Origin: Cryobacterium arcticum
GTDB lineage: Bacteria > Actinomycetota > Actinomycetes > Actinomycetales > Microbacteriaceae
NCBI RefSeq assembly: GCF_001679725.1
Contig: NZ_CP016282.1
Span: forward strand, 2,294,001-2,358,000
DNA: 64,000 nt
Direction of reading: 5' to 3'
The notes under the pieces are model-generated. The model did no database searches. It saw only the letters and a program-made list of their open reading frames with translations, and was not told the DNA's origin. Shown piece by piece: positions 54,646 to 63,484 of this stretch. The position numbers and the translations under genes were made by a program. Position 1 is the first letter of the stretch; every line of letters begins with the position of its first letter.

Positions 54646-56283
54646 CTATGGGTTGGATCCCAACGCTAGCCATGCCAACCAAATTGCGGCCACGGCAGCC
54701 ACAAACGAGCCAATGCTGACAAGTATGGACCAGCGTTGAGCTCGTATGGCTGATAAGGAGCTCGCCAGGGACGCAACGACACCGAGGAGTGCGGTCAGGG
54801 ATCGGTCCGCCTCGAGTAGTTCTGCAATGTCGCGGGATTGGACGTCCGCCCAGTCCTTCAGAAGAGTCTTGTTAGTGGAGTCCTTCCGTTTTTTCCTTTG
54901 GCCCTTACCTGAATCTCTCTTTCCCGCTGGCCCCGTCTGCGACCATAGAGTTGGGACGTTGAATTCGTATCTCCAGGTCGTTGCGGTGAGGCGTATCAGG
55001 TCGCCCGCAATGGCGTCGAGATCGATGCTGTTGGTCAGCAGAGCTCGACGCAATTTCTTGATGCTCCTCGCGGGCCGATGGCCAGAATGCACTTCATTGG
55101 CGATATCGCGGGATTGGCTTGTCTGTCTACTTTTCAGATCCAGTAACTCCATGATCGCTAGACGCGTGAGGAGGAATATGGCACCTGAGTTGGCGGCACG
55201 CGCAATGTTCCGGCTGGTACGTGATTTATTGAAATTGAACTTGAAGCGATCGTCGTCAAAAGCCGATGCATGCTTTGCGACGAGGGCCCACTGCGCACGA
55301 TCATCTTTCCGGAGGCGTTCAGGACGGTACTCCAATAATTCGAATCCCGGTAGATCAGGAGACACAACCTGATTCCAGGATGGCCCTTCTAGCCCAAGGG
55401 CACGCAGGAAATTCCTGTTGTCGAGGCGGCGCTCAGTTCCCAAGGGATCGTGCGAATGGGTGAGGATGACGTCCAAGACGGGAAGCTGACGATCATTTTC
55501 CATCGCGAAAATACCTGGCACTTTTTTCGCTAGCCACTCCCTGGCGTCCTGGTGCAGTCGAGCACGCTCTCCCTGAACGTCATTTATCCCCTGGAAGATT
55601 TTTTGGTACAGGTGGAGCTTGCCGTTCACCCGAATCAGTTTGGGCGGATGGGGCGCCTTTGCCGCGCGGTCGAGAGCAAGCATTCGTTCTGGATTCAGGT
55701 GGAAGGCCGCAATTAGGGCCGTCAGACTCGGGCCGAGCGATTCTAGATGCACCTCGACGTGCTCGATTCCGGCAGGTAGCCGCTCCACCTTGGCATTCGG
55801 TATCCACCATGCCTCCGACTTCGTGTCACGAAAGCTGCCGACTTGACTGTTGAACCCTGAATTCAATTCGCGTAAGCGCCTGAGTTGGTCTCGAAGATCG
55901 TCGCCTGGGACGCTGCCGTGACGATCCCGCGGCCAAGATCTACTAGTTATCGAGCGTCTTAGTTCCCTGGAGTAGGCGGGGCTATAGAACTCGACGACAA
56001 ATAGCACCGGGAGGTCCACTTGCTCCCCGTCTGGAACCACAACGTTGTGCCGCGGATCGTCCGGGTGCGATATCTTCTCGCGGTCGTACGAATTGAACAA
56101 GCGCAAATAGCTCTGAAACTGACTGAGCAGGAGCCTTACGGGTCGTGGCATGTGGCCCCATGACCAGAGCCGATAGAGCCCCTCGATGGCGCGGTACGGA
56201 TAGTCGTACCAACGAGCCCAACTCTCACCAATCTCCGGAACAAGTGCGCTCTGTCTTGAAGTCTCCCGCTCAACTTCATTCAT
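54646..56283 (-). CDS. hypothetical protein with two C-terminal TM segments
   Basis: 545 residues from ATG 56283 (MNEVERETSRQSALVPEIGE, GGAAGG upstream); the frame to 56355 is rejected. Residues 1 to about 480 are soluble: AIEGLYRLWSWGHMPRPVRL, VDLPVLFVVEFYSPAYSREL, LPVLDVILTHSHDPLGTERR. A basic stretch KRDSGKGQRKKRKDSTNKTL precedes the last 80 residues, which hold LLGVVASLASSLSAIRAQRW and ILVSIGSFVAAVAAIWLAWL as TM segments. This matches a membrane effector layout but no family is recognised. Divergent from the KAP NTPase gene. Confidence 0.65.
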   Translation of the reverse strand: MNEVERETSRQSALVPEIGESWARWYDYPYRAIEGLYRLWSWGHMPRPVRLLLSQFQSYLRLFNSYDREKISHPDDPRHNVVVPDGEQVDLPVLFVVEFYSPAYSRELRRSITSRSWPRDRHGSVPGDDLRDQLRRLRELNSGFNSQVGSFRDTKSEAWWIPNAKVERLPAGIEHVEVHLESLGPSLTALIAAFHLNPERMLALDRAAKAPHPPKLIRVNGKLHLYQKIFQGINDVQGERARLHQDAREWLAKKVPGIFAMENDRQLPVLDVILTHSHDPLGTERRLDNRNFLRALGLEGPSWNQVVSPDLPGFELLEYRPERLRKDDRAQWALVAKHASAFDDDRFKFNFNKSRTSRNIARAANSGAIFLLTRLAIMELLDLKSRQTSQSRDIANEVHSGHRPARSIKKLRRALLTNSIDLDAIAGDLIRLTATTWRYEFNVPTLWSQTGPAGKRDSGKGQRKKRKDSTNKTLLKDWADVQSRDIAELLEADRSLTALLGVVASLASSLSAIRAQRWSILVSIGSFVAAVAAIWLAWLALGSNP

Positions 56284-56482
56284 TGCGGATACACCTTCCC
56301 CACGGTCGTCTTTGTCGGGGTTGGTATCTCCTCCACCTAGGGCATCTGAACGCATATGCGAATCGTATTGCGCTGGCCGGCGCCCGAAGTTCGTCCAGCT
56401 TCTTCAGTGAAGGCGGACGCGGAACTTTGCGAGGCAGGTTTGGGTCTCTGCAGGTTGCGTTGTTGGATCCCGCCGATAGAAC

Positions 56483-56530
56483 CAGGCGAGGAATCTCGCA
56501 CTTCTTGCGCTGCCGACGCTGAACTGAATA
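56483..56530 (+). pseudogene. short remnant of the phosphoesterase 3' end
   Basis: CAGGCGAGGAATCTCGCACT and following bases match the phosphoesterase tail (QARNLALLELSTLN), here reading QARNLALLALPTLN before a stop. The match covers about 45 bases. It lies in the gap between the divergent TM protein and KAP genes. Confidence 0.6.
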
Positions 56531-56681
56531 AGCCTGATCTGCAGATGCAGCGCGCAAAGAGATCAAAGACAAGTGGTGCTTTTCGGTTACGGCGTACCTA
56601 AGCAAATTGGCAAATTCGCTCGCGTTTCCCCGCATACCGCCTCGATGCCAGACACCCGCCGCGTCTGCCATGCTGTGACTC

Positions 56682-58859
56682 ATGGAACGCAATCCCGAAA
56701 GCCCAACTTGGCTCGGGGATGACCCCATTCTCGACACCGAAGACTCGCCTGATCGCCTCGGCCGCGCAGACTTTGCCGATTCGGCTGCCAGACTCCTCAA
56801 CAATGTGAGAGTCAGCGGCAATTCGTCAGTGGTGGCACTAATCGGCGCCTGGGGATCGGGAAAGTCAAGCATGCTGAACATGATCCGCTCTCGACTCGAT
56901 ACTCATTCCACTGTTGATCGGGCGGCCTGGATCGTGGTCGATTTCAATCCTTGGTATTACTCAGATCTGGCTTCTCTCCAGGTTGGATTCTTCCGTGAAC
57001 TCACCGCGGCCTTGCCAAGCGAGAGATCGTGGAAGAGCATCCGCAGCAAGATATCCAGCATCGGTCAGGCAACGGCCCCGTTGGCGAGTGTCTTTGCCGG
57101 CCTGGGGCTTGATCCCAGCCAAGCACTGTCTGCGGTCTCCAAGATGATCGGCGGAGACCAGTCTCTTTCCGCTATCCAACGATCGACCGACGACGCTCTC
57201 AGGCTGATGAACAGGCCCGTACTCATGGTCCTGGACGATCTGGATCGGCTGTCTCCTGACGAACTGCTCCTGGTATTCAAGTTGCTTCGGCTGACGGGCC
57301 GCCTGCATAACGTTCACTACCTCATCTCCTATGACGAGGACACCCTTCTCGACGCGCTCACGCGCACGGGGCTCGTAGGGACGAATGACCCCAGGCGCGC
57401 GGTGGATTACCTGGAAAAAATGGTGCAAATCAGACTTGATCTCCCGCCTCTCCGGGACCGGCAAATCGAGACTTGGTTGAATGTCGCAATCGACCAGTTG
57501 GCCGCCCGAGTCGGCCTCGACACCGTCGCCCAGCCGTTGAGAAGATTCAGCCAGGCGTACTACTCGCTAATGCGGCGTCGCCTCGATACACCCAGGTCCA
57601 TCGGCCGCTTCGTGTCTCAGGCGGAAGCATTTCTTCCGAAGGACGCAAGAGACTTCGACCTGGAAGATTACCTGATCCTCACTTGGATTCGAACGGCGGA
57701 ACCGCTGCTTTACGCCATGCTTCGGGTGGAGCGCGCCTCGCTCATCGGCGGTCGCTCGGCGTCCATGGGCGCAATGTTGAGGGCGATGGACTCGAAAATT
57801 TCGAAAGAACCGTGGGTTCGTCGGCTGAACGAAGCGCACATTGCCGTTGAGCATCATGATGATGTGGCCGATGTGCTTTCTGCTCTATTTCCGAAGTTCA
57901 ATCAAGAATGGAACGAGAGCAGCCGGACTTACGGCAACAGCGACGCACCTGCACCGAGGGTCGGGAATCCCGACTACTTCGACCGCTACTTTCATTTCGG
58001 CGTCCCGAGTGACGACCTAGCGGACGGACTCGTTTTCGCGGCGTATGCACAAATCTCAAATGGAACACCCGGTCACGAACTCGACTTGGTCCATTCCCAA
58101 TTTCCGGCCAAAGCTGGCCTAATCATCCCCAAGCTCGAGACCGCGAACGAAGCCGATCCCTCCGGGAGCCTGGCACTCGTGGGTTGGCTAGCCGACCAGG
58201 ATCTCGCTGTGCCCGAAAGCACCGACACCTTCAACGACCATCGGCGGCTACGAGTCTTTGGTGCGCGCGTGTTCCTTGGACTGCCGCTATCGGACGTTCA
58301 TGTGGCGGTGGAGACGGTTGCGGCAAAATCCGGCGGGCTCCCAATACTGTCGGACTGGCTCCAGTACGCCAACGACCCAAGGGCTCACTATCGCCTTTCG
58401 GACGAGCAAAAAACCTCTTTTGCAGAAGCCGACTTGCGCTTCTTGGTGCACGTTCGAGCACTTTTCGAATCACAACGAGCTACTTCCCCCATCGATATTG
58501 ACGAGCACATCTGGAATCTGATTGGGGATTGGTATCGCATCGACGTTGAGGGCGTCCGCACCTGGATCGCGGCACTCTTCCTAACCGGTGAATGGCTGCC
58601 CCTAGACGTCGTGGCGCGTCTCGTCATAACGGGCGTCACGGACGGTGTTCCCGATGCGCCGCTGATGCTTAGCGGCCTTGATTTTGAGGCCTTGGACAAC
58701 ATTGTCGGACTGGACTTTCTTTACGCGGCACTTGATCAAGAGATCGAGGTCGCATCAGCTCCGCCATGGAGAGATCATTCCGTGGAGGCCACACCGGAAA
58801 GTCGTCGGCAGTACGCCCTTCAATTGCTACGGGAGAGAAGGGGAAGCGTCCAGCAATAG
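56682..58859 (+). CDS. KAP-family P-loop NTPase
   Basis: 725 residues. Walker A is GAWGSGKSSMLNMI (Lys61) and Walker B VLMVLDDLDRLSPDELL (about 179-195), with the KAP signature WIVVDFNPWYYSD (about 85-97) between. A helical insertion (KSIRSKISSIGQATAPLASV) is in the usual place. The C-terminal 350 residues are a large helical region of no known domain. KAP NTPases are membrane-associated or defence-linked ATPases. Here there are no strong TM helices in the insert, so membrane attachment is uncertain. It is the central gene of the defence-type cluster. Confidence 0.88.
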   Translation: MERNPESPTWLGDDPILDTEDSPDRLGRADFADSAARLLNNVRVSGNSSVVALIGAWGSGKSSMLNMIRSRLDTHSTVDRAAWIVVDFNPWYYSDLASLQVGFFRELTAALPSERSWKSIRSKISSIGQATAPLASVFAGLGLDPSQALSAVSKMIGGDQSLSAIQRSTDDALRLMNRPVLMVLDDLDRLSPDELLLVFKLLRLTGRLHNVHYLISYDEDTLLDALTRTGLVGTNDPRRAVDYLEKMVQIRLDLPPLRDRQIETWLNVAIDQLAARVGLDTVAQPLRRFSQAYYSLMRRRLDTPRSIGRFVSQAEAFLPKDARDFDLEDYLILTWIRTAEPLLYAMLRVERASLIGGRSASMGAMLRAMDSKISKEPWVRRLNEAHIAVEHHDDVADVLSALFPKFNQEWNESSRTYGNSDAPAPRVGNPDYFDRYFHFGVPSDDLADGLVFAAYAQISNGTPGHELDLVHSQFPAKAGLIIPKLETANEADPSGSLALVGWLADQDLAVPESTDTFNDHRRLRVFGARVFLGLPLSDVHVAVETVAAKSGGLPILSDWLQYANDPRAHYRLSDEQKTSFAEADLRFLVHVRALFESQRATSPIDIDEHIWNLIGDWYRIDVEGVRTWIAALFLTGEWLPLDVVARLVITGVTDGVPDAPLMLSGLDFEALDNIVGLDFLYAALDQEIEVASAPPWRDHSVEATPESRRQYALQLLRERRGSVQQ

Positions 58860-59043
58860 CGAATCCCGCCCAGGTGCCGTGTCGGTCAGGATAGTTTCTG
58901 TCACACTTCGAGCATGAAATAGCCGGGTGTTGACAACAACGTTTGATTCGACACCTGTTTCAACGGCACAGACCAGTGGGCGAACCACTCGCCTCGCGGA
59001 TGTAGTCAGTCCAGAGTCCCGGGCTGCCTGCCGTGTGAACGCT

Positions 59044-59715
59044 TCACATCTTGGGACCGACTTGCTCGCTACTGATCCGGTCCGTCAACAACTGTGGGAA
59101 TGCAGCAACGAGCCGGTCGCGCGAGGCGGTGGGGGTTTCAACGAACGGGTATGGGGCGTAACGCGCCAGCCCGGCATCCACGTAGTCGTGTTGCGACAAC
59201 CGTGTCGCCGCTTGGTCCCATGGGCCCTCCATATGAACAACATCCTCGTGGCCGATCCGGCGAAAAAGCGCCGCGATGCGCGCGAACGATATCGAGTAAA
59301 GCCACTTGTGTCGGTCGCGCTCGGATACGACCCAAATCTTCGCCGGCCCCTCCTCCGATTGAGGATAGAACTCAAGCACGAAGGAGTGGACAAATAGGTT
59401 GACTAGCTCGCGAACGGTGAGCTCAGTCTGTCGCTTCGAATCCATGTCGTAGTACTCCCAATACTCCCATCGGTCATAGATACCGGGAACACGACTGGTC
59501 AGTGGGTGCATGCCGAACGACACTCGCTCGCGCGGTAGCAGGGACGATGTCTTAGCGGATTCGACCAGACGGCGGATGGTGAACATGCCGACCATGAGGT
59601 CGCGTTCGACGAGGAATCCCGTCCTGGTCGACCATCGTTTCACCTCAGCGCGTCGTTCCAACGCGGTAGCTATCTTCAAGAGCTCTTCACGCCACGGCAC
59701 TGAGTCTGCGATCAC
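59044..59715 (-). CDS. hypothetical protein
   Basis: 223 residues from GTG 59715 (VIADSVPWREELLKIATALE); a longer frame starts at TTG 59757. Helical N-terminus, then ERDLMVGMFTIRRLVESAKT and VRELVNLFVHSFVLEFYPQS. The C-terminus has WDQAATRLSQHDYVDAGLAR. No family recognised. The protein contains no TM. It is convergent with the KAP gene, 184 bases away. Confidence 0.6.
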   Translation of the reverse strand: MIADSVPWREELLKIATALERRAEVKRWSTRTGFLVERDLMVGMFTIRRLVESAKTSSLLPRERVSFGMHPLTSRVPGIYDRWEYWEYYDMDSKRQTELTVRELVNLFVHSFVLEFYPQSEEGPAKIWVVSERDRHKWLYSISFARIAALFRRIGHEDVVHMEGPWDQAATRLSQHDYVDAGLARYAPYPFVETPTASRDRLVAAFPQLLTDRISSEQVGPKM

Positions 59716-59952
59716 GGTCGAAGTCTCACACAATATGCTCCGAGGCAGGTACCGCAAACGGGACCCAAAGCATGCAAGATGCTAGGTGCTCTGTACACTG
59801 GCACGACCCCGATGCCGTGTGGCCGGGGTATCGCGGTGGCGCCGAGTTCGAAGGTGATGAACCTCGGCCGGTGCATCGCCCGTGCATGGAGGGCCACCAT
59901 GCGCGGTGACTTACCCGGTCAATACACCCGTCGTTTCTATAGAGGCGAGAAG
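59716..59952. other. intergenic region, no gene seen
   Basis: 237 bases between two minus-strand genes. A run of frames is open but no ribosome site was found. No hairpin stood out. Confidence 0.35.
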
Positions 59953-61275
59953 CTAAGTAAGCTCTTGCCCTGGAAATCGTGGTGGCGTCGCTGCTGTCAG
60001 GAGCGCCGACGAAAGCGTACACATGTGTTCCCAAACCCCATTCATACCCTCCAGCTGTGACGCGGGCTGTTTCAGGAGCTTGTCAATGTTCGCCTTGGCG
60101 AGCGATTTGTTACTTAGATTTCCATGCCCCTTGACCGCGTCCGTATCCTTGGCCCATTGCACCGGGATAAAGGCGCCGTCGATTGCACGAAGCACTGCCG
60201 GACCGAACATGAACTCTATGGATGCAGCGCGGCCATTCACATTCGCGGAGATACCCTCCTGCGTCGGGTAGTCCTCCGCATACGGAACGTCTGGCAACAT
60301 GATAAATCTGATGTTGTTTGGCAGGCGAGATCGCTCTAGATCTTTCATTGCCTTGGCACCCGCACCGTCGTTGTCCAACACACCAATGACCCGGTTCATC
60401 ACACCAACGGCGGCCAGGCTGCGGAGAGTGCGCACGACTTGGTCAGTTCCACCCTCATACTTCGTCTCGAAGTCAAGGAAGCGGAAGTAGCCAGTCAGGT
60501 CCGGGTATACGTGTGCGAGAGTCTTGCTGATATAGCGGGCGTCGGATTTCCCCTCTGTTACGACGATAATGGGCCCATTTCCCGACGTGAGCTCTGCCAA
60601 CTTCGCCCACGCTCCGCTCGTTATATCTTCCGCCTCCGTGAAGTAGTCAGCCATGAAGAGCTCGTGAAGGTCTAGTTCGACGGGAGTGCCAGGATCGACG
60701 TGTTCGAGCTGAAGGGCCAATACCGGTAGGAGGACGTCCTTGTCTTCGTACAGCCACGGCTCCAGACATTGCAGGCAAGCGAGTCGGTCCCATGCGATGT
60801 CTGAGGGCTGAACGCCGTCCTGGCGAAGCTCTTGAAGCGCCTCCAGTCCCACGGTGAGTACGTAGTCGGCCGAAACGAGGCGACAAGGCTCGGAACTCTC
60901 CTTTTGAGGACTGAGCTCCACCTCGTCGCTGCCATCGTTGATTAAGCGGATCAGCGCAACGAGTTCGCTTCTGCACGCTGCTGGGTGGTACCCCGAGAGG
61001 TTAAGTCGCGAGGTGATCACGCCTGCGGGCGCGGCGTAAACGAAAGGGCTGTCGATATAGGTGCCATTCGGTCCGAAGTCTCCGCGCTCCGCAAGGAATA
61101 TGTCCTCGAGGTCGGCGACCTCTTGTGAATCGCTGGAGATACGTAGGGCGTCTACCCACTTTCGGTTCACTTTGCGGTCGCTCTCTCGGAAAAGAGTTAG
61201 GAGTCTGAGTGGCAGATCGTTTTTGCCCCATGTAAGCATCCGACCGCCCGCCATCAGCCTGTATGAGTCACCCAT
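59953..61275 (-). CDS. HEPN/Toprim-associated protein
   Basis: 440 residues from ATG 61275 (MGDSYRLMAGGRMLTWGKND); this start matches the family N-terminal pattern (MGSxxxLxIGxxxL), the upstream in-frame ATG at 61308 does not. The N-terminal about 210 residues match the HEPN/Toprim-associated region (IDSPFVYAAPAGVITSRLNL, YVLTVGLEALQELRQDGV). The Toprim domain follows: IIVVTEGKSDARY (about 230-242, Glu) and VIGVLDNDGAGAKAM (about 293-307, DxD-type). The metal-binding Glu and Asp are intact. Such proteins accompany antiphage loci; nuclease or topoisomerase-like activity is inferred. Confidence 0.8.
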   Translation of the reverse strand: MGDSYRLMAGGRMLTWGKNDLPLRLLTLFRESDRKVNRKWVDALRISSDSQEVADLEDIFLAERGDFGPNGTYIDSPFVYAAPAGVITSRLNLSGYHPAACRSELVALIRLINDGSDEVELSPQKESSEPCRLVSADYVLTVGLEALQELRQDGVQPSDIAWDRLACLQCLEPWLYEDKDVLLPVLALQLEHVDPGTPVELDLHELFMADYFTEAEDITSGAWAKLAELTSGNGPIIVVTEGKSDARYISKTLAHVYPDLTGYFRFLDFETKYEGGTDQVVRTLRSLAAVGVMNRVIGVLDNDGAGAKAMKDLERSRLPNNIRFIMLPDVPYAEDYPTQEGISANVNGRAASIEFMFGPAVLRAIDGAFIPVQWAKDTDAVKGHGNLSNKSLAKANIDKLLKQPASQLEGMNGVWEHMCTLSSALLTAATPPRFPGQELT

Positions 61276-61308
61276 CAATAGCCACTTTCCCTCGATCGCG
61301 CGATCCAA

Positions 61309-61712
61309 TGGCCAAGCGGCCGCACTTCAGCAAGAGCCGCGATCCCAGCGGTCACTCAGATTCAGAGCAAGTTCTACTCGTGCCATAGAAGCGACGCTAT
61401 CGGGTTACCACGACGGTCGCCCACACACCGTCTGCCGGCGGGCAAAAGTCGCTTGTGAGCAACCTGACTCGTCGGGCGTTTCGCCGAACCTTGAGGCGTG
61501 CCTTGCCCCAACGGTAGATGACGGGTCACCGGCGATGCCGTCTTGGCAGCGTCTGTCGTGCGCCCTAGTGAGCGTGTGCCTGACTTACCGGGAAGCTAGT
61601 CGTATCGGGCGACAGCTAAGGTCGCGCACGGGCAAGCGGACGCGATCGTCACCGCGCCGTTCACTCTGGGGCGCTGAGAGCGCGCAGTGGCGCTTCGACC
61701 TCGAGTGGCGGG
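61309..61712. other. intergenic region, no gene seen
   Basis: 404 bases between the HEPN/Toprim gene and LCP gene. A plus frame is open but has arginine/serine-rich shadow composition. This would be a natural place for a module boundary, but no repeat was found. Confidence 0.35.
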
Positions 61713-63011
61713 TTACTCCGCGGCTGGCACCAGAGCAGCCGCGATCAGGCCGCGGATGTAGTCGTAGTCGGGATCCGTCGGGTCGACGCCGTTGTCCGGG
61801 ACGAGCTCCACGGTGGCCATCGGTAGGGCCTTCGTTTTCCCGGCCAGGTTGGTGAAATAGCCCAACGCACCCTGCGGGATGTCGGTCTTGACCACCTGCT
61901 GGCCGGCCGCGGCGATCCCCTGGAATTTTGTGAGCACGTTCGCCGGCGTGAACTGCGTGAGGATCGCCTGCTGCAGGACGCGCTGGCGGGCCATGCGGTC
62001 ATAGTCATCCGTTGTGTGGCGTGACCTGCCGTACCAGAGCGCGGTGAACCCGTCCATGTGCTGCTGACCCGCCTCCACCCAGCCTTCGACGTCACTGAGG
62101 TCCTCGAACCGACCACCGATCGGCAGCCGCTCGGCCACGTTGATGTCGACGCCCCCAAGCGCGTCGATGAGGTCAGAGAATCCCTGCATGTCGATCAGCG
62201 CGTAGTACTGAATTGTGAGACCGGTGATGCCCCTGGCGGCGTCGCGCATGCCCTCGATGCCGGGTTCACTTCCCTCTGCCACAGCGTCCGGATACATCTC
62301 CGGGCTCTTCTGGTCCACCTCGGTGTAGATCGAGTTGAGCATGCAGGCGTCCACGTCACAGCGGTCCTCGTACCCGTAGCCGTCCGGGTAGGCCGCGTGT
62401 AGCGGTGAGTCCTCAGGGAAGGGGATCAGGTCGAGATCTCGAGGCAGTCCGATGATGACCGCTTGTCCGGTGTCGGCGTCGATGCTGACCACCGACATGC
62501 TGTCCGGGCGCATCCCCGCTCGATCGGAGCCGGAGTCTCCGCCCATGACCAGGATGTTGTAGCGCCCGTCGGCCGGCGGCTCAGACGGCGCGGTGATGAA
62601 CATCGTCGAGAGGACCCCGCTGGCTGTGGTGGCCACGTAGGCACCGTATCCAGACGTGCCAGCGAGGGCGACCATGACCACGGTGGCCAGTCCTGCAATG
62701 TGTGGACGCGCGTTGGGCCGGATCCGCACCAGGCGCGACAGACGCAGCGTGTCAAAGGTCAGAGTCACCCACAGCAGGCTGTAGAAGACCAGCACGGCGG
62801 CGAGGGCCCAAAGGCCGATCGAGTTCGTAAACACGGAGAGCACGAGCTCAGGGTTGACCTTGTACATGACGCCGGCTGCCGCCAGCAGCAGAAGGAAAGC
62901 GACAGACGCACGCAGGCCGAACCGTCCGAGGCCGCGGCTGCCAGCGAGCACCTGGGCGGAGCCGGGCAGGAGGATGTTGAGCACCACGAGCCACCAGGCT
63001 CGCTTCGTCAT
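61713..63011 (-). CDS. LytR-CpsA-Psr (LCP) family protein
   Basis: 432 residues from ATG 63011 (MTKRAWWLVVLNILLPGSAQ); the frame extends to 63092. About four N-terminal hydrophobic segments precede a single extracytoplasmic LCP domain: MGGDSGSDRAGMRPDSMSVV, SIDADTGQAVIIGLPRDLDL, YYALIDMQGFSDLIDALGGV, then RSRHTTDDYDRMARQRVLQQ with the arginines that bind the lipid phosphate. LCP enzymes attach wall polymers to peptidoglycan. The multi-TM N-terminus is longer than usual. It may be a chromosomal gene, or carried by the island. Confidence 0.88.
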   Translation of the reverse strand: MTKRAWWLVVLNILLPGSAQVLAGSRGLGRFGLRASVAFLLLLAAAGVMYKVNPELVLSVFTNSIGLWALAAVLVFYSLLWVTLTFDTLRLSRLVRIRPNARPHIAGLATVVMVALAGTSGYGAYVATTASGVLSTMFITAPSEPPADGRYNILVMGGDSGSDRAGMRPDSMSVVSIDADTGQAVIIGLPRDLDLIPFPEDSPLHAAYPDGYGYEDRCDVDACMLNSIYTEVDQKSPEMYPDAVAEGSEPGIEGMRDAARGITGLTIQYYALIDMQGFSDLIDALGGVDINVAERLPIGGRFEDLSDVEGWVEAGQQHMDGFTALWYGRSRHTTDDYDRMARQRVLQQAILTQFTPANVLTKFQGIAAAGQQVVKTDIPQGALGYFTNLAGKTKALPMATVELVPDNGVDPTDPDYDYIRGLIAAALVPAAE

Positions 63012-63484
63012 GAGTGGACGAGAGCCCTGGTCCGGATAGCGGATCGGACTTGAAGCCCCCGTTGAGAACACGTGTCCCCTTCTCACTCGCAATTCAGCCG
63101 GCTAGACCAATGCGGCAGGAGTCGTCCACGGTCATGACGCACCTATCTGGCACCGACCGCCCCAAGGACCACCCTGCGAGCACTGAGCCCACACATTACG
63201 CGTGGCTTGGCAAGCAACCCGCTCGATGTCTCCTGGGGAGCGGGCGTATTTGCCTAGATCACTCCAGAACTGGGGGTAGCACGCAGCCCGTTAGCCGAAA
63301 GCGAGCATACAGAACCGCCTCTGGAAAATATCGATGCGATTCGAGCGAGCCGCCCCGTGCTCGCAAGGTATTCGTAGCGTCCAAGCTAATTGAGGAGGAG
63401 AGGCAGACGCCGTCACTCGCGCGGCCCTACCTGCACTGGATATTCTCATGAGAACCGCTCGGCGACAGAAAAGAAGTGCTGTAG
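63012..63484. other. intergenic region, no gene seen
   Basis: 473 bases upstream of the LCP gene and of the last gene. A plus frame (63014-63451) is open but lacks a ribosome site and family-like sequence. No palindrome stood out. Confidence 0.35.
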
